64,000 nt of DNA from Hymenobacter cavernae (GCF_014641455.1 NZ_BMHT01000003.1:491921-555920); one strand, 5' to 3'; counted from the first letter of the stretch, positions 46,416-55,387 are shown. The notes: a model not told the origin generated them from the sequence alone. Numbers and translations: made by a program.

Positions 46416-47443
46416 AGGAAATGGTGGGTAGAATGATCAGAAAGCGTAATTTGATTTGGCTGCCGCCGTACAGTTAGCTGAAAGCTTTTCTCCAGGAGCT
46501 GAAGCACCGCTTCCATGTCGCCGACGGGGAACGTGCCGGTGATTTTGCGCTGCATCAGCGCCGGATTTTCGACCACAACGGCCACGCCGTAGGTGTCGCT
46601 CAGGCGGGTCGCTACTTCGGCCACGGAGGTGCCGTCGAACACGAGCTTGTCGTCTTTCCAGGCGGCGTAGGGCGCTACGTTTACCGCTTTGTGCACCACT
46701 TGCCTAGGTTGCGTGTCCCAGGTTTCGACCAGCTCGCCGGGCCGGAGCACCACGTCGTTGCTGCGGGTGCTATCGGCGAAGTCAACCTTCACTTTGCCCG
46801 AAAGCAGCACCACCCGCCCCTGCCGGTGCCGCCGGTACACGGTGAACTTCGTGCCGAGCACTTCTACCTTGAAACCGGCCGTGGTGCGCACCACAAAGCG
46901 CCGATGATTAGGCAGGTGCTTAACGGCGAAATAGGCTTCCCCATCGAGCCACACTTCCCGCACACCCGCCTGACCTAGGTTGGCAGCGTAGCACAGCGTC
47001 GAGTGACTGTTGAGCGTGACGGTGGAGCCATCCGGGAGCTGCACCACGCGGGTTTGGCCGTAGGGCGTCGAGAGTTGGGTAAGAGTTGGCTGCTCGTGCC
47101 CGGCTTGCCAGAACCAACCACCGCCCGCCGCTACGCCAACCAGTACCGCCGCGGCCGCCGCCCAGCGCCGCCATAGCGGGCTCCGGGTTACTTCTGCTTG
47201 ATTTACAGCCTCTACAAAACCTAGCTTCCGCAGGAGCATCTTTTCCATGCTGTCGAAATCCGGCGCGTCCTGCCTGGGTGCCTGTTCCTGCTCCAGCAAT
47301 TGCGCGTACTGCTCCATCCAGTGCTGCGCCAACAAGGCATTGGCGGGCTGCGCGAGCCAGCTCAGGACGGCACGGGTTTCCGCGGGCGACGATTCGCGCC
47401 GCAGGTACCGCAGATACGCTTCAAAATCCACCGGAGTCGACAT
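46412..47443 (-). CDS. FecR-type anti-sigma factor
   Basis: 343 aa from the ATG at 47443-47441; an upstream GTG at 47479 is less likely. N-terminal cytoplasmic helices (EAYLRYLRRESSPAETRAVLSWLAQ), one membrane helix near residue 105, then the periplasmic FecR domain (TPYGQTRVVQLPDGSTVTLNSHSTLCYA) and a DUF4974-like C-terminal domain (DGTSVAEVATRLSDTYGVAVVV). It should hold the ECF sigma factor and release it when SusC signals. It is translationally coupled to susC. Confidence 0.92.
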   Translation of the reverse strand: MSTPVDFEAYLRYLRRESSPAETRAVLSWLAQPANALLAQHWMEQYAQLLEQEQAPRQDAPDFDSMEKMLLRKLGFVEAVNQAEVTRSPLWRRWAAAAAVLVGVAAGGGWFWQAGHEQPTLTQLSTPYGQTRVVQLPDGSTVTLNSHSTLCYAANLGQAGVREVWLDGEAYFAVKHLPNHRRFVVRTTAGFKVEVLGTKFTVYRRHRQGRVVLLSGKVKVDFADSTRSNDVVLRPGELVETWDTQPRQVVHKAVNVAPYAAWKDDKLVFDGTSVAEVATRLSDTYGVAVVVENPALMQRKITGTFPVGDMEAVLQLLEKSFQLTVRRQPNQITLSDHSTHHFL

Positions 47444-47863
47444 ATGGCTAGGTGTGTTTCCCTCTATTACAAACGACACCTAAGCGGATAGCAACCCCTA
47501 TTCTGATGGCGAAAAATATTTTTCGCAGCAAACCAGACGGTTCGCCTCACCCCCCGGCCCCCTCTCCGAAAAGGAGAGGGGGAGCCAGTCGTCAATGAGC
47601 AGTTAGCAATTATCAATTGCTCATTGTCCATTGCACATTCTCGCTCGGCTCCCCCTCTCCTTTTCGGAGAGGGGGCCGGGGGGTGAGGCGCCTCGTTAGC
47701 ACAATCTATCCTCGCCGCCAGCTCGACTGCCACTCATGAGAGTGCAGGAGAGTACGGCTTCTTTTTTAAACTTATCTTAGTGAAGCGCTGCCTATTTGCT
47801 GCCTCCCGAAAGACGGCTTAGCCTCCAGCGCACTCTGGGTTCTCCTCAACGTATTCTCTCCCA
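47444..47863. repeat. Sigma/FecR intergenic region with GC-rich inverted-repeat element, copy 2
   Basis: 420 bp between divergent fecR and sigma genes. The element at 47543-47690 has 44-bp arms (core CACCCCCCGGCCCCCTCTCC) and an AT-rich middle (TCAATGAGCAGTTAGCAATTATCAATTGCTCATTG, read 47592-47630). The rest is promoter space for the two genes; no -7 box was firm. Confidence 0.7.
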
Positions 47864-48457
47864 GTGAAGCTTTCCAGGAACTTACCGGAAGAAGCGGGTG
47901 CTGTCACGTCGGCTGATGAGCAGCAGTGGTTTCAAATGCTGTTCAGACAACACGCCCCAGGCCTGTACCAATTGGCCTACAATCACTTACGCTCACGAGC
48001 GGAGGCGCAGGAGATTGTGCAGGATTGCTTTCTGAAGTTCTGGGAAAAGCGCCACGAGGTCGGTGCCGGCGATGGGGCGGCCAAGGGCTACCTCTATACC
48101 TCGGCCTACCACGCCATCCTGAACCAGGTGCGCCGCCGCCACTACTGGGTGTACGAAGATTGCCCCGACGACCTGATGGTGGAGCACGAACCCCAAAGCA
48201 GCGGCCTGGAGCTGGAGCAGCTCAACGACCTCTACACCAACGCTCTGGCTCAGCTACCCGCCAAGCGCCGCCAGATTTTTGCCATGAGCCGGCAGCAAGG
48301 TCTCTCCAACGCCCGGATTGCCCAGGAGCTGAATATCTCCATCAAAACCGTGGAAAACCAGATGACGCAGGCGCTCAAGTTTCTGCGGCACTACTTCGTG
48401 GCCCACGGCGTGCTGCTGGATCTGGTGCTGCTGCTCTGCTGCTCCACCCTCCTCTGA
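47864..48457 (+). CDS. ECF RNA polymerase sigma factor
   Basis: 197 aa from a GTG start at 47864. Sigma region 2 (QMLFRQHAPGLYQLAYNHLRSRAEAQEIVQDCFLKFWEK) and region 4 (LPAKRRQIFAMSRQQGLSNARIAQELNISIKTVENQMTQALKFLRHYF) are both visible. Together with the divergent FecR it forms the usual Bacteroidota switch that turns on susCD when the glycan is present. A start at the internal Met (QMLF) would cut region 2, so the GTG is preferred. Confidence 0.88.
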   Translation: MKLSRNLPEEAGAVTSADEQQWFQMLFRQHAPGLYQLAYNHLRSRAEAQEIVQDCFLKFWEKRHEVGAGDGAAKGYLYTSAYHAILNQVRRRHYWVYEDCPDDLMVEHEPQSSGLELEQLNDLYTNALAQLPAKRRQIFAMSRQQGLSNARIAQELNISIKTVENQMTQALKFLRHYFVAHGVLLDLVLLLCCSTLL

Positions 48458-48497
48458 CCCAGCCACCACCCGCCGGTCCAAACAAGCCGTTCTATCA

Positions 48498-48577
48498 TCC
48501 CAGGGTTGAAACCCTGGGCTAGTAGTCAGCGGTAAAGCACGAGAGCCGCGCCGTAGCCCAGGGTTTCAACCCTGGGA
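48498..48577. repeat. Inverted repeat with CCCAGGGTT cores
   Basis: TCCCAGGGTTGAAACCCTGGGCT and AGCCCAGGGTTTCAACCCTGGGA form a long inverted repeat, and each arm is itself palindromic (CCCAGGGTTGAAACCCTGGG). It lies 40 bp after the sigma gene stop. Possible terminator or transposon-derived element. Confidence 0.65.
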
Positions 48578-48625
48578 CACCAGAACGACAACCCGTCCGA
48601 CGGCGGCTTGCCGATTCACCCAGAC

Positions 48626-48913
48626 CTAGGCTCCCTGCCCGAGCAGCCGCATAAAGGCGCCGTCCATCACGTAGGTGGAGCCGGATACGTAGTCCGAATC
48701 GGGGGAGGCCAGGAACAGGGCTAGCTTGGCAATTTCCTCGGGCTTGCCGGCGCGCTTCATCGGAATCTTCTGCGCTTGCTCGCCGCCTTCCTGATCGGTG
48801 TGGTACACAATCACCACGTCGGCCCCCTCCCTGGCAAGCTCAATTGCCGTGGCTTGGCCGATGCCTGAATCTGAACCGGTTACGAGGGCTACTTTGCCGG
48901 CTAGTTTCTTCAT
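48626..48913 (-). pseudogene. Short-chain dehydrogenase with internal deletion
   Basis: 95 codons from the ATG at 48913-48911. The first part is a normal SDR start ([47 protein letters not shown]) and the last part is a normal SDR end ([34 protein letters not shown]). In between, about 150 residues are missing, including the catalytic Ser and the YxxxK motif. The junction falls at AQ-KI, where both sides share a short word, so an in-frame deletion by slippage or microhomology is likely. The product cannot be an active SDR. Alternative: a real gene built from two ends, less likely. Confidence 0.75.
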
Positions 48914-49188
48914 TGGAAACCTAGGGTTGAAAGAACGGAGAGTGCAGCGGGTTAGGTGTTGCGCCATGGGTTGACGCTTAAATGGCTGCTGCGTAAAATC
49001 AACTCTTCCTAACGGGAGGCGACGTGGAAAGTTGAGTAAGCAAAACTCAGGGAGAAATTGTTCTTATCGTGCTATCCATTGCACGCGCACATTCCTCTAG
49101 TATAACCCTCACAATCGACTTAAATGAGAAGGGTGCTTAACTTGTTGAATTCCATTATTTATCATAAAAGCTTTCAAAAGAACATAGT

Positions 49189-50883
49189 TTAAACCACAAC
49201 AGTCTTTAATGATTTAAGCATATTATCTTTTATAGCACGGCACTTTGTATAATTTCTATATACTTGATGTATTAAAGAAGTCTTATACAGCTTATTTATG
49301 GCAGTCATTGTCTTGGCTTCAACATCTACAATTAGCGAGTCGAGTTTACGACTAGCAAAACCATCAAAATCAAACGACGGATTATGAATAACTTCCGATG
49401 GAATTAATCTAAACACCATATGTGCAACAAACCTATTTGAATGTATGCAATTACTCTTATCTCTGCCATTGGAAGTCTTTTCTTTATTCTTAAGATACTT
49501 ATTAACCTCTCTTAATATGCGTATACACCTCCAAGCTTTTAAGGCCGTTAAAGAGCTATTAACAATATCAGTATAAGGAGGTTTATAAATATCATCCCAC
49601 AACTTACCGACTTCCCTTTTCGCTTGAACAGCCAAATCGACATTATCTTTAAAGCAAGCTAAGGCTGTTATAAGCTCCTCGACATATGCGTTGAGAGCAT
49701 CAATTCTTGTTGTTTCGTTTGACCTTTTATAATGGTAGGTGATGCCTATTAAAGCAAACTCTGTTTTCAGCCTCTCTTGTTCAGGATCTAACGAAACAAA
49801 ATCTCTTTTATCTACTCGGTTCTGAGTATTAGTTTTCTTAGTAACATTTGTTCCAAAATCTTCTGCGCACCCGTCTAGTGAAACAATCTTCAGAAAGACC
49901 TTGATATTTTCAACCTTTGTTGGATCATTTTCAAATACATGTCCTATACTCCCAACAGTTTGTGCTCCATTTACAATTTTAATATCTCGCACTTCAAAAT
50001 TACCTACAGTTCTATCAGCTCCTCCTATTGCTTTCTTAGCAAAATTTTGACACAGTGCAGTCACTCCATTATTATAATAGTAAAATAGCTGAGGTTCTTT
50101 TAAAGCTGTATCTCTCATATTCTCGTTTACATCACTGAATCCAACAAATTCACGAATATTATCAGCAAAGAGTCGCCCTCTGTTTTCATGCCATAATTGC
50201 GCTAACGTAGTTCCGTCTATTATTCCATATATTGATTTGTAAGGATCATCTACTTTACCCCAATTGGATAAAATTATATCAGCATTAATAGGAGCACCAC
50301 TTAAGACTCCCAGCAAAGCTTTGTGGGCATTTTTAAGAGTAAATTTAGTAAATATAGCTAATTCAGTTGGATCATTTAATTCACTCATCAAATCATTTAT
50401 CACTTGAATATTCTGTTCAGACAACTTCTCTTGTCCTGTATAGGTCAACACGATTCTTATTTTAACAGCAGCATCGCTGAGTGCATCTTCTATATCAGCT
50501 TGCTTCTTTTTTACCTTATCGTTAAAACGATCTATTTTAAATTCTATTAAATCATGAATACCATTACAAAATTTAGAAACTTCTCCTGTTTCTGGTTCTC
50601 CTTTACCAGATTTAATCCATTTAGACTGGAGGAGCCACAATTCTTTGTTCTTCCTATCGAAGTATACTGCATCGATACCATTATCACCAAATCCATCAAC
50701 GATTGATGCAGAAGCTTCGTCTTGATCAAGCAAAGCAAGAGTCTGTAAAGTATATGCAGCGAAAGATCTAGTTAAAAGAAAATTCTCCTTTTCTTCTTCA
50801 CTTCTAGCGTCAGAAATATCTATTTTACCCTTATAAACTTCTTCTAATTTGGCTTTTATATGCCCGACATGTAATGAGCTCAT
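49189..50883 (-). CDS. AIPR-type abortive phage infection protein
   Basis: 564 aa, AT-rich compared with the neighbours. The N-terminal part has GDNGIDAVYFDRKNKELWLLQSKW, a Mrr/PD-(D/E)XK-like D...QxK pattern (D71, Q86, K88). The central YYNNGVTALC and VRDIKIVNGAQTVGSIG match the AIPR family named for phage abortive infection. It may cut nucleic acid on infection. No partner genes are next to it. It sits between a damaged SDR gene and a DUF1080 gene, in a place likely open to insertions. No ACCTAGGT lies within. Confidence 0.8.
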   Translation of the reverse strand: MSSLHVGHIKAKLEEVYKGKIDISDARSEEEKENFLLTRSFAAYTLQTLALLDQDEASASIVDGFGDNGIDAVYFDRKNKELWLLQSKWIKSGKGEPETGEVSKFCNGIHDLIEFKIDRFNDKVKKKQADIEDALSDAAVKIRIVLTYTGQEKLSEQNIQVINDLMSELNDPTELAIFTKFTLKNAHKALLGVLSGAPINADIILSNWGKVDDPYKSIYGIIDGTTLAQLWHENRGRLFADNIREFVGFSDVNENMRDTALKEPQLFYYYNNGVTALCQNFAKKAIGGADRTVGNFEVRDIKIVNGAQTVGSIGHVFENDPTKVENIKVFLKIVSLDGCAEDFGTNVTKKTNTQNRVDKRDFVSLDPEQERLKTEFALIGITYHYKRSNETTRIDALNAYVEELITALACFKDNVDLAVQAKREVGKLWDDIYKPPYTDIVNSSLTALKAWRCIRILREVNKYLKNKEKTSNGRDKSNCIHSNRFVAHMVFRLIPSEVIHNPSFDFDGFASRKLDSLIVDVEAKTMTAINKLYKTSLIHQVYRNYTKCRAIKDNMLKSLKTVVV

Positions 50884-50955
50884 GAGACTTTTTTTACAAT
50901 GTGAGTTCTTTGTTCCTATTCTACAATATTACTTAGCCTTAGACCAAAACCTAGG

Positions 50956-51672
50956 TCAATCCAGCATCTTGATTTTAAAGTTCTTGTACTCGATTTTCAT
51001 GGGCGGCCCTACGTGTACCTGCACCCCGATCCAGCCGCTCATCTTGCGGTTGGCGGTGTCATCGTCGGTCACGTCGGCCATGAGCACGTCGTTGATGTAG
51101 TGCTGCATGTGGTTGCCTTTCACCACCAGGTGCACTTGGTTCCAGTCGCCGGCTTTGATGTGCTGCTGAAGGGCCGCGCGGCCGCCGCCCAGGCTATCGA
51201 GCACTTGCGGCGGCTGGCCTTCCACGAGGCGCACGCGCTGCCCACGCAGGGCCAGGAACTTGCGGCCCCGCTCCTCATAGTTCTGCCCGGCGTAGCGGTT
51301 GCGGCCGTCGAGGTCGGCTTGGTAGCCTTTCAGGGCATAGGGCAGATCGGGCACCTCTTCGCTGCGGTAGTTGATGCCGCTGTTGCCGAGGGCCGAAATC
51401 CGGTAGTCGACCAGCAGCTCAAAGTCGCGGGGCTGCCCGCCGCGCCAAATGATAAAGGTGTTGCGCTTGAGAATGGTCGCCGGCGTGACCTCCCCCACCA
51501 TCACCCCATCGCGCACGTGCCAGTAGGTGGTGTCGTACTCCCAACCGCGCAGGGTTTTACCGTCGAAAATAGCTTGGTAGCCTTTCTCCGCCTGCGGCGT
51601 TTTGGGAGCGGTAGCGCAGCTCATGGTTAGCAGTAAGCTGCTGGCGAGCAGGAGGAATACGGAAGTTTTCAT
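50956..51672 (-). CDS. DUF1080 (3-keto-disaccharide hydrolase-like) lipoprotein
   Basis: 238 aa from the ATG at 51672-51670; the longer frame to 51807 crosses the repeat. Signal peptide with lipobox MSC (about Cys19). The domain starts AIFDGKTLRGWEYDTTYWHVRDGVMVGEV and includes INYRSEEV, then a VHVGPPMKIEYKNFKIKML end. Proteins with DUF1080 act on 3-keto-glycosides or bind sugars. Placed near a PUL, so a sugar role is plausible. The copy of the large inverted repeat is directly upstream. Confidence 0.82.
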   Translation of the reverse strand: MKTSVFLLLASSLLLTMSCATAPKTPQAEKGYQAIFDGKTLRGWEYDTTYWHVRDGVMVGEVTPATILKRNTFIIWRGGQPRDFELLVDYRISALGNSGINYRSEEVPDLPYALKGYQADLDGRNRYAGQNYEERGRKFLALRGQRVRLVEGQPPQVLDSLGGGRAALQQHIKAGDWNQVHLVVKGNHMQHYINDVLMADVTDDDTANRKMSGWIGVQVHVGPPMKIEYKNFKIKMLD

Positions 51673-51741
51673 AAAGCCAGGTGGTTGATTAACACGCGGT
51701 TTAACGCTTGGGGTGAGTTGGTCTTTATCGTTCAGGCGGTT

Positions 51742-51906
51742 CGCCTCACCCCCCGATCCCCTCTCCGGAAAGAGAGGGGGAGCCGAGAGACAATGAGCAA
51801 TGGACAATTTGCAATGAACAATTGCTCCCTGCTCATTGCAAATTGTTCATTGTCTAGCGTCTGGCTCCCCCTCTCCTTTTCGGAGAGGGGGCCGGGGAGT
51901 GAGGCG
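51742..51906. repeat. Large GC-rich inverted-repeat element, copy 3
   Basis: Arms 51742-51784 and 51862-51906 with the same core GGGAGAGG/CCTCTCC words as copies 1 and 2. The interior has a second, AT-rich inverted repeat (CAATGAGCAATGGACAATTT... matching AAATTGTTCATTG). It lies between the GntP and DUF1080 genes. Confidence 0.7.
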
Positions 51907-51959
51907 CTACGTCAGGGTAGTAATCAATGCCCGTTTCCAAGAAGCCGCTGCGCACGCCG

Positions 51960-53303
51960 CTAATGCGGACCTAGGTTAGCGCCCATCAGCGGCAACGCCC
52001 AATCGAGCAGCAGCACGCCCAGCAGCCCCACCACCGACACGATGGTCTCCATGGCCGACCACGAGCGCAGCGTGTCGTGCACCGAGAGGTTGAAGTATTC
52101 TTTGAACAGCCAGAACCCGCCGTCGTTGAAGTGCGAGAACAGCAGACTGCCGGCCCCGATGGCCAGCACCATCAGGTTGGGGTCGGCGGGGGAATGCGCC
52201 ATGGTGGGGAGCATCACGCCCGCCGCGGTGAGGCCGGCCACGGTGGCGGACCCCAGGCACACGCGGATGATGCCGGCAATCAGCCAACCGAGCACCAGCG
52301 GCGGCAGTCCCGTGCCGCGCAGGCCCGCCGCAATTTCCTGACTGGCGCCGCTGGCGAGCAGCACCTCCTTCAGCGCCCCGGCGCCCCCGATAATGAGAAG
52401 AATAGGCGCCACATCGCGCACGGCTGCGGCGTAGTTTTCCATCACCTCGGGCAGGGTTTTGCCCAGCGCCGTACCGAGGCTGAATGTGGCAACCAGCACC
52501 GACAGCAGCATCACCATACCCGGATCGGCCAGAAACGCCAGGGTCGGCGCTAAGGGGTCTTTCGGCGGCAGCACTGCTTGCAGACCTAGCACTACCACCA
52601 GCACCAGCACCGGCAGCAGCGACGACAAGAAGCTATTGAGCTTGCCCGGCAGGGCACTGTCAGGCAGCGGCTCGGCGACCAAACTGGCCAACGGCTTCGA
52701 CACAATGCCTTTCAGGGTGCGGGTGTAGAGCGGGCCGGCCAGGATGATGGCCGGTATGGCAATCAGCAGACCGTAGAAAAACGTGTGGCCCATATCGGCG
52801 TGAAACTGCACCACCAGGGCCGTCGGCGCCGGGTGCGGCGGCAGGAACCCGTGCAGCACCGACAACGACGCCAGCATGGGCAAGCCGATGTACACGGCCG
52901 GCAGCTTAAACCGGTACACCAGCGAGAAGATCAGCGGCATGATGAGCAGGAAGCCCACGTTATAAAACAGCGGAATGCCGATGATGAAGCCCGTCACCAT
53001 CAGCGTCCACTGGATGTTGTTGGTGCCGAAGGCATTAATCATGGTGGTGGCAATCTGCTGAGCGGCACCGCTTTCCGCCACCAGCTTGCCCAGCATAGCG
53101 CCCAGCACCACCACCAGCGCCACCGAGCCGAGCGTATCACCTAGCCCCTTCTGCACGGCCTCCAGCACCTGAGTGGAGGTCAGGCCGAGCGCAAAGCCGA
53201 CGGGCAACGTGATGAGCAGAAACGCCAGAAAAGCATTCACCTTCCCCCAGCTGATGAGGGCAATAAGCGCCAGCACCGCCAGCAGAATGACAAGTAAAAC
53301 CAT
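51960..53303 (-). CDS. Gluconate:H+ symporter (GntP family)
   Basis: 447 aa with about twelve membrane helices. The start VLLVILLAVLALIALISWGKVNAFLAFLLITLPVGFALGL and the HGFLPPHPAPTALVVQF motif match GntP permeases for gluconate or related sugar acids. With CE15 and HxlAB nearby it could import sugar acids freed from polysaccharides; this is inference. The AraC-type regulator lies next to it, on the same strand. Confidence 0.88.
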   Translation of the reverse strand: MVLLVILLAVLALIALISWGKVNAFLAFLLITLPVGFALGLTSTQVLEAVQKGLGDTLGSVALVVVLGAMLGKLVAESGAAQQIATTMINAFGTNNIQWTLMVTGFIIGIPLFYNVGFLLIMPLIFSLVYRFKLPAVYIGLPMLASLSVLHGFLPPHPAPTALVVQFHADMGHTFFYGLLIAIPAIILAGPLYTRTLKGIVSKPLASLVAEPLPDSALPGKLNSFLSSLLPVLVLVVVLGLQAVLPPKDPLAPTLAFLADPGMVMLLSVLVATFSLGTALGKTLPEVMENYAAAVRDVAPILLIIGGAGALKEVLLASGASQEIAAGLRGTGLPPLVLGWLIAGIIRVCLGSATVAGLTAAGVMLPTMAHSPADPNLMVLAIGAGSLLFSHFNDGGFWLFKEYFNLSVHDTLRSWSAMETIVSVVGLLGVLLLDWALPLMGANLGPH

Positions 53304-53402
53304 GCAGGGTGAGAATAGTCGTGCTTAACGGCTATTAGTTAGGCATTTACTTCGAACAAATGCTACTTCCCCGCTTCCTGGTGCGTCCACCTTTCCTACG
53401 CT

Positions 53403-53545
53403 ACCTAGGTTGGTTGCCTGCTTGACGCACGTTATAGGGCAGCCGAGCCTGGTCCCGCGCGGCGCCATATTGGTAGAAAACAGCCCGTAAAAACAACCTG
53501 ACTTCCGCAGGGCAACACCTAGGTTGGGTGTCGTCTGGCGGGGGG
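53403..53545. repeat. Intergenic repeat of the GGTAGAAAA family, copy 2
   Basis: Two ACCTAGGT palindromes (53403 and 53517) flank the word GGCGCCATATTGGTAGAAAACAG; the second palindrome lies at the centre of a hairpin (CAACACCTAGGTTGGGTGTCG). It is related to the repeat at 23124-23216. No gene is present in 53304-53570. Confidence 0.55.
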
Positions 53546-53570
53546 CCAGGTTCGCCTACCTCGACGCGTG

Positions 53571-54494
53571 TTAATTAACCGCGCACAACACCCGGTAATC
53601 GGTTGGGGTCATGCCTTCCATCTGGCGGAACATGCGGGTGAAGTAGTTCAGGTTGTTGAAGCCCGCTTTAAAGCAGATTTCGGTGATGCTGAGCGCCGGG
53701 TTTTTCAGGCACTTCTTCGCCAGGCGCATGCGCTCCTTGATGATGTAGTCGATGGGCGACAGGCCAAACTCCTGCTTGAAGGCCCGGTAGAAGTTGGGCT
53801 TGCTCATGTACACCTTCGCGCTCAGGTCGTCGACGCTGATCTTCTCGGCAATGTTCTCTTTGATGTAGTGCAGGATGTGCGCAAACCGATTGGAGGTTGC
53901 CAGCACCGCCACGTTACTTTCTTTCTCGTGCAGACTCTGCACCTGCATAATGCGCAGCAGCAGCTCCTTAACGGTGAAATCGGCCAGGATGTCTTTGTTC
54001 TGCCCGCCACCAAACCCAATGCGGACCAGCTTATAGATAAGCGCCGTTACCTCTTCGTCGTTATAGAAGTAGTGCTGATTGAAGCCGAAAGCCCACTTCT
54101 CATCCTCGGTTTTGGGATAGTGCTCGTTCAGATAATTCACCGTGTCGATGATTTGGAGCCGGTCAATGGCGAGAGCCACGCACTGGGTCGGGTTTTCATC
54201 GGACGCCTCCGGGAAGTCAATCACCATTTTCAGGTTGGGCGGCACCACCATTGTGTTGCCGGGCAGGTAGTTGAACTCCTCCTGGTTGAAGAGGTGCATC
54301 ACCTTCTTGCCGCGCAGCATATTAGTGAGCACCAGGTCGCTGTACGACTGCTCCACCTGGGCACTTTGCAGGTGCGTTTCGAGGATGCTGAGCTCGTACT
54401 TTTCGAGGGTTTGCACCCGGCGATGATCAATCAGGGTAGCGAGGTCCTGCGCTTTGGTGAGCGGGATGCGAGGAAGCAAATCAGTTACGGTCAT
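53571..54494 (-). CDS. AraC family transcriptional regulator
   Basis: 307 aa from the ATG at 54494-54492; the frame to 54734 covers the divergent promoter and is rejected. N-terminal sensing part, then the C-terminal double helix-turn-helix: ISVDDLSAKVYMSKPNFYRAFKQEFGLSPIDYIIKERMRLAKKCL and LSITEICFKAGFNNLNYFTRMFRQMEGMTPTDYR. It lies divergent to hxlB, upstream of gntP in the same direction. It could sense a sugar acid or formaldehyde-linked metabolite; the ligand cannot be read from sequence. Confidence 0.88.
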   Translation of the reverse strand: MTVTDLLPRIPLTKAQDLATLIDHRRVQTLEKYELSILETHLQSAQVEQSYSDLVLTNMLRGKKVMHLFNQEEFNYLPGNTMVVPPNLKMVIDFPEASDENPTQCVALAIDRLQIIDTVNYLNEHYPKTEDEKWAFGFNQHYFYNDEEVTALIYKLVRIGFGGGQNKDILADFTVKELLLRIMQVQSLHEKESNVAVLATSNRFAHILHYIKENIAEKISVDDLSAKVYMSKPNFYRAFKQEFGLSPIDYIIKERMRLAKKCLKNPALSITEICFKAGFNNLNYFTRMFRQMEGMTPTDYRVLCAVN

Positions 54495-54650
54495 TACGGA
54501 AGTAGGCAACAAGCAATCCGCGAGGATTGGGGTGGCAAGTACAGGATGGATTACGAGCAAAAACAGGTCGGCCCCACCCGACCGGGCTTGTTTGATAGGA
54601 TAGTGCCACCGATTGATATCATTCTGCAAAGGCCTCCTTTGGGGCTGACT

Positions 54651-54658
54651 TAGCTTTG
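54651..54658 (+). promoter_or_regulatory. Candidate -7 box for hxlB
   Basis: TAGCTTTG (TAnnTTTG) lies 71 bp before the hxlB start. A TTTG at 54638 is too close to be a good -33 element. Confidence 0.35.
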
Positions 54659-54728
54659 CAGCGCATTCGTCGGAACACCTTGCGGCGCGCCGATATGCCG
54701 TCTTTCTGCCAGGCTCTTTCGCCCGGTT

Positions 54729-55331
54729 ATGCAACCCACCTACTTGATGAGCACCCCAACGTCCGATAAGCTGCGCCTTGCCTTACAAGACAATCTGCAG
54801 GTCATTCTTCAGGAAAATCAACAGCTGGCCCAGAAGCTCGACCTAGCGGCGGTGGTGGCCGTCATCCCGCTTATTCAACACGCCGAGCGGATTTTTGTTG
54901 TCGGTGCGGGCCGCACGGGGCTAGCCCTGAAGGCCGCCGCCATGCGCCTGATGCACCTGGGTCTGACGGTGTTTGTCGTCGGCGAAACCACCACGCCCGC
55001 CATCAAGGCCGGCGACTTGCTGCTCGCAGGCTCCGGCTCCGGCACGACCAGCAGCATCGTGAAAGCGGCCGAAAAGGCCGTAGCAGCGGGCGCCCAAGTC
55101 GTGGCCATCTCCACAACCACCACGTCGCCGCTGGCAAACCTGGCCACGCAAGTGGTCGTGCTGCCCGCTGCCCAGAAGCAGGACCACGGCGGCGAAATCT
55201 CGAAGCAATACGCCGGCAGCTTGTTCGAACAGGGCGTGCTGCTGCTCCTCGACGCCATTTTCCAGACACTGTGGGGCCTCGACGGCACCCCGGCCGCAGA
55301 ACTCTGGAAGCGCCACGCAAATTTGGAATAA
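54729..55331 (+). CDS. hxlB: 6-phospho-3-hexuloisomerase
   Basis: 200 aa, a SIS-fold isomerase that converts 3-hexulose-6-phosphate to fructose-6-phosphate. The sugar-phosphate loop is visible in FVVGAGRTGLALKAAAMRLMHLGLTVFVVGE and GSGSGTTSSIVKAAEKA. The ending LWGLDGTPAAELWKRHANLE fits the family. An alternative start at 54747 is possible. It is followed 56 bp later by hxlA, so the two form the RuMP fixation pair. The AraC gene is divergent upstream. Confidence 0.88.
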   Translation: MQPTYLMSTPTSDKLRLALQDNLQVILQENQQLAQKLDLAAVVAVIPLIQHAERIFVVGAGRTGLALKAAAMRLMHLGLTVFVVGETTTPAIKAGDLLLAGSGSGTTSSIVKAAEKAVAAGAQVVAISTTTTSPLANLATQVVVLPAAQKQDHGGEISKQYAGSLFEQGVLLLLDAIFQTLWGLDGTPAAELWKRHANLE

Positions 55332-55387
55332 CGCTGGCTGGCAATCCTTTACCTACTTACTCTCCCCCTCAAAACCCAACCCATAAC

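Noticed and set aside
48968..49188. Promoter or attachment site beside the AIPR gene
   Set aside because: The AT-rich stretch has no clear direct repeats, integrase site or tRNA end, so an attachment site was not called.
53304..53570. Possible small gene or RNA in the gap before the AraC gene
   Set aside because: Only repeats were visible, with no ORF and no conserved RNA fold that I could recognise.
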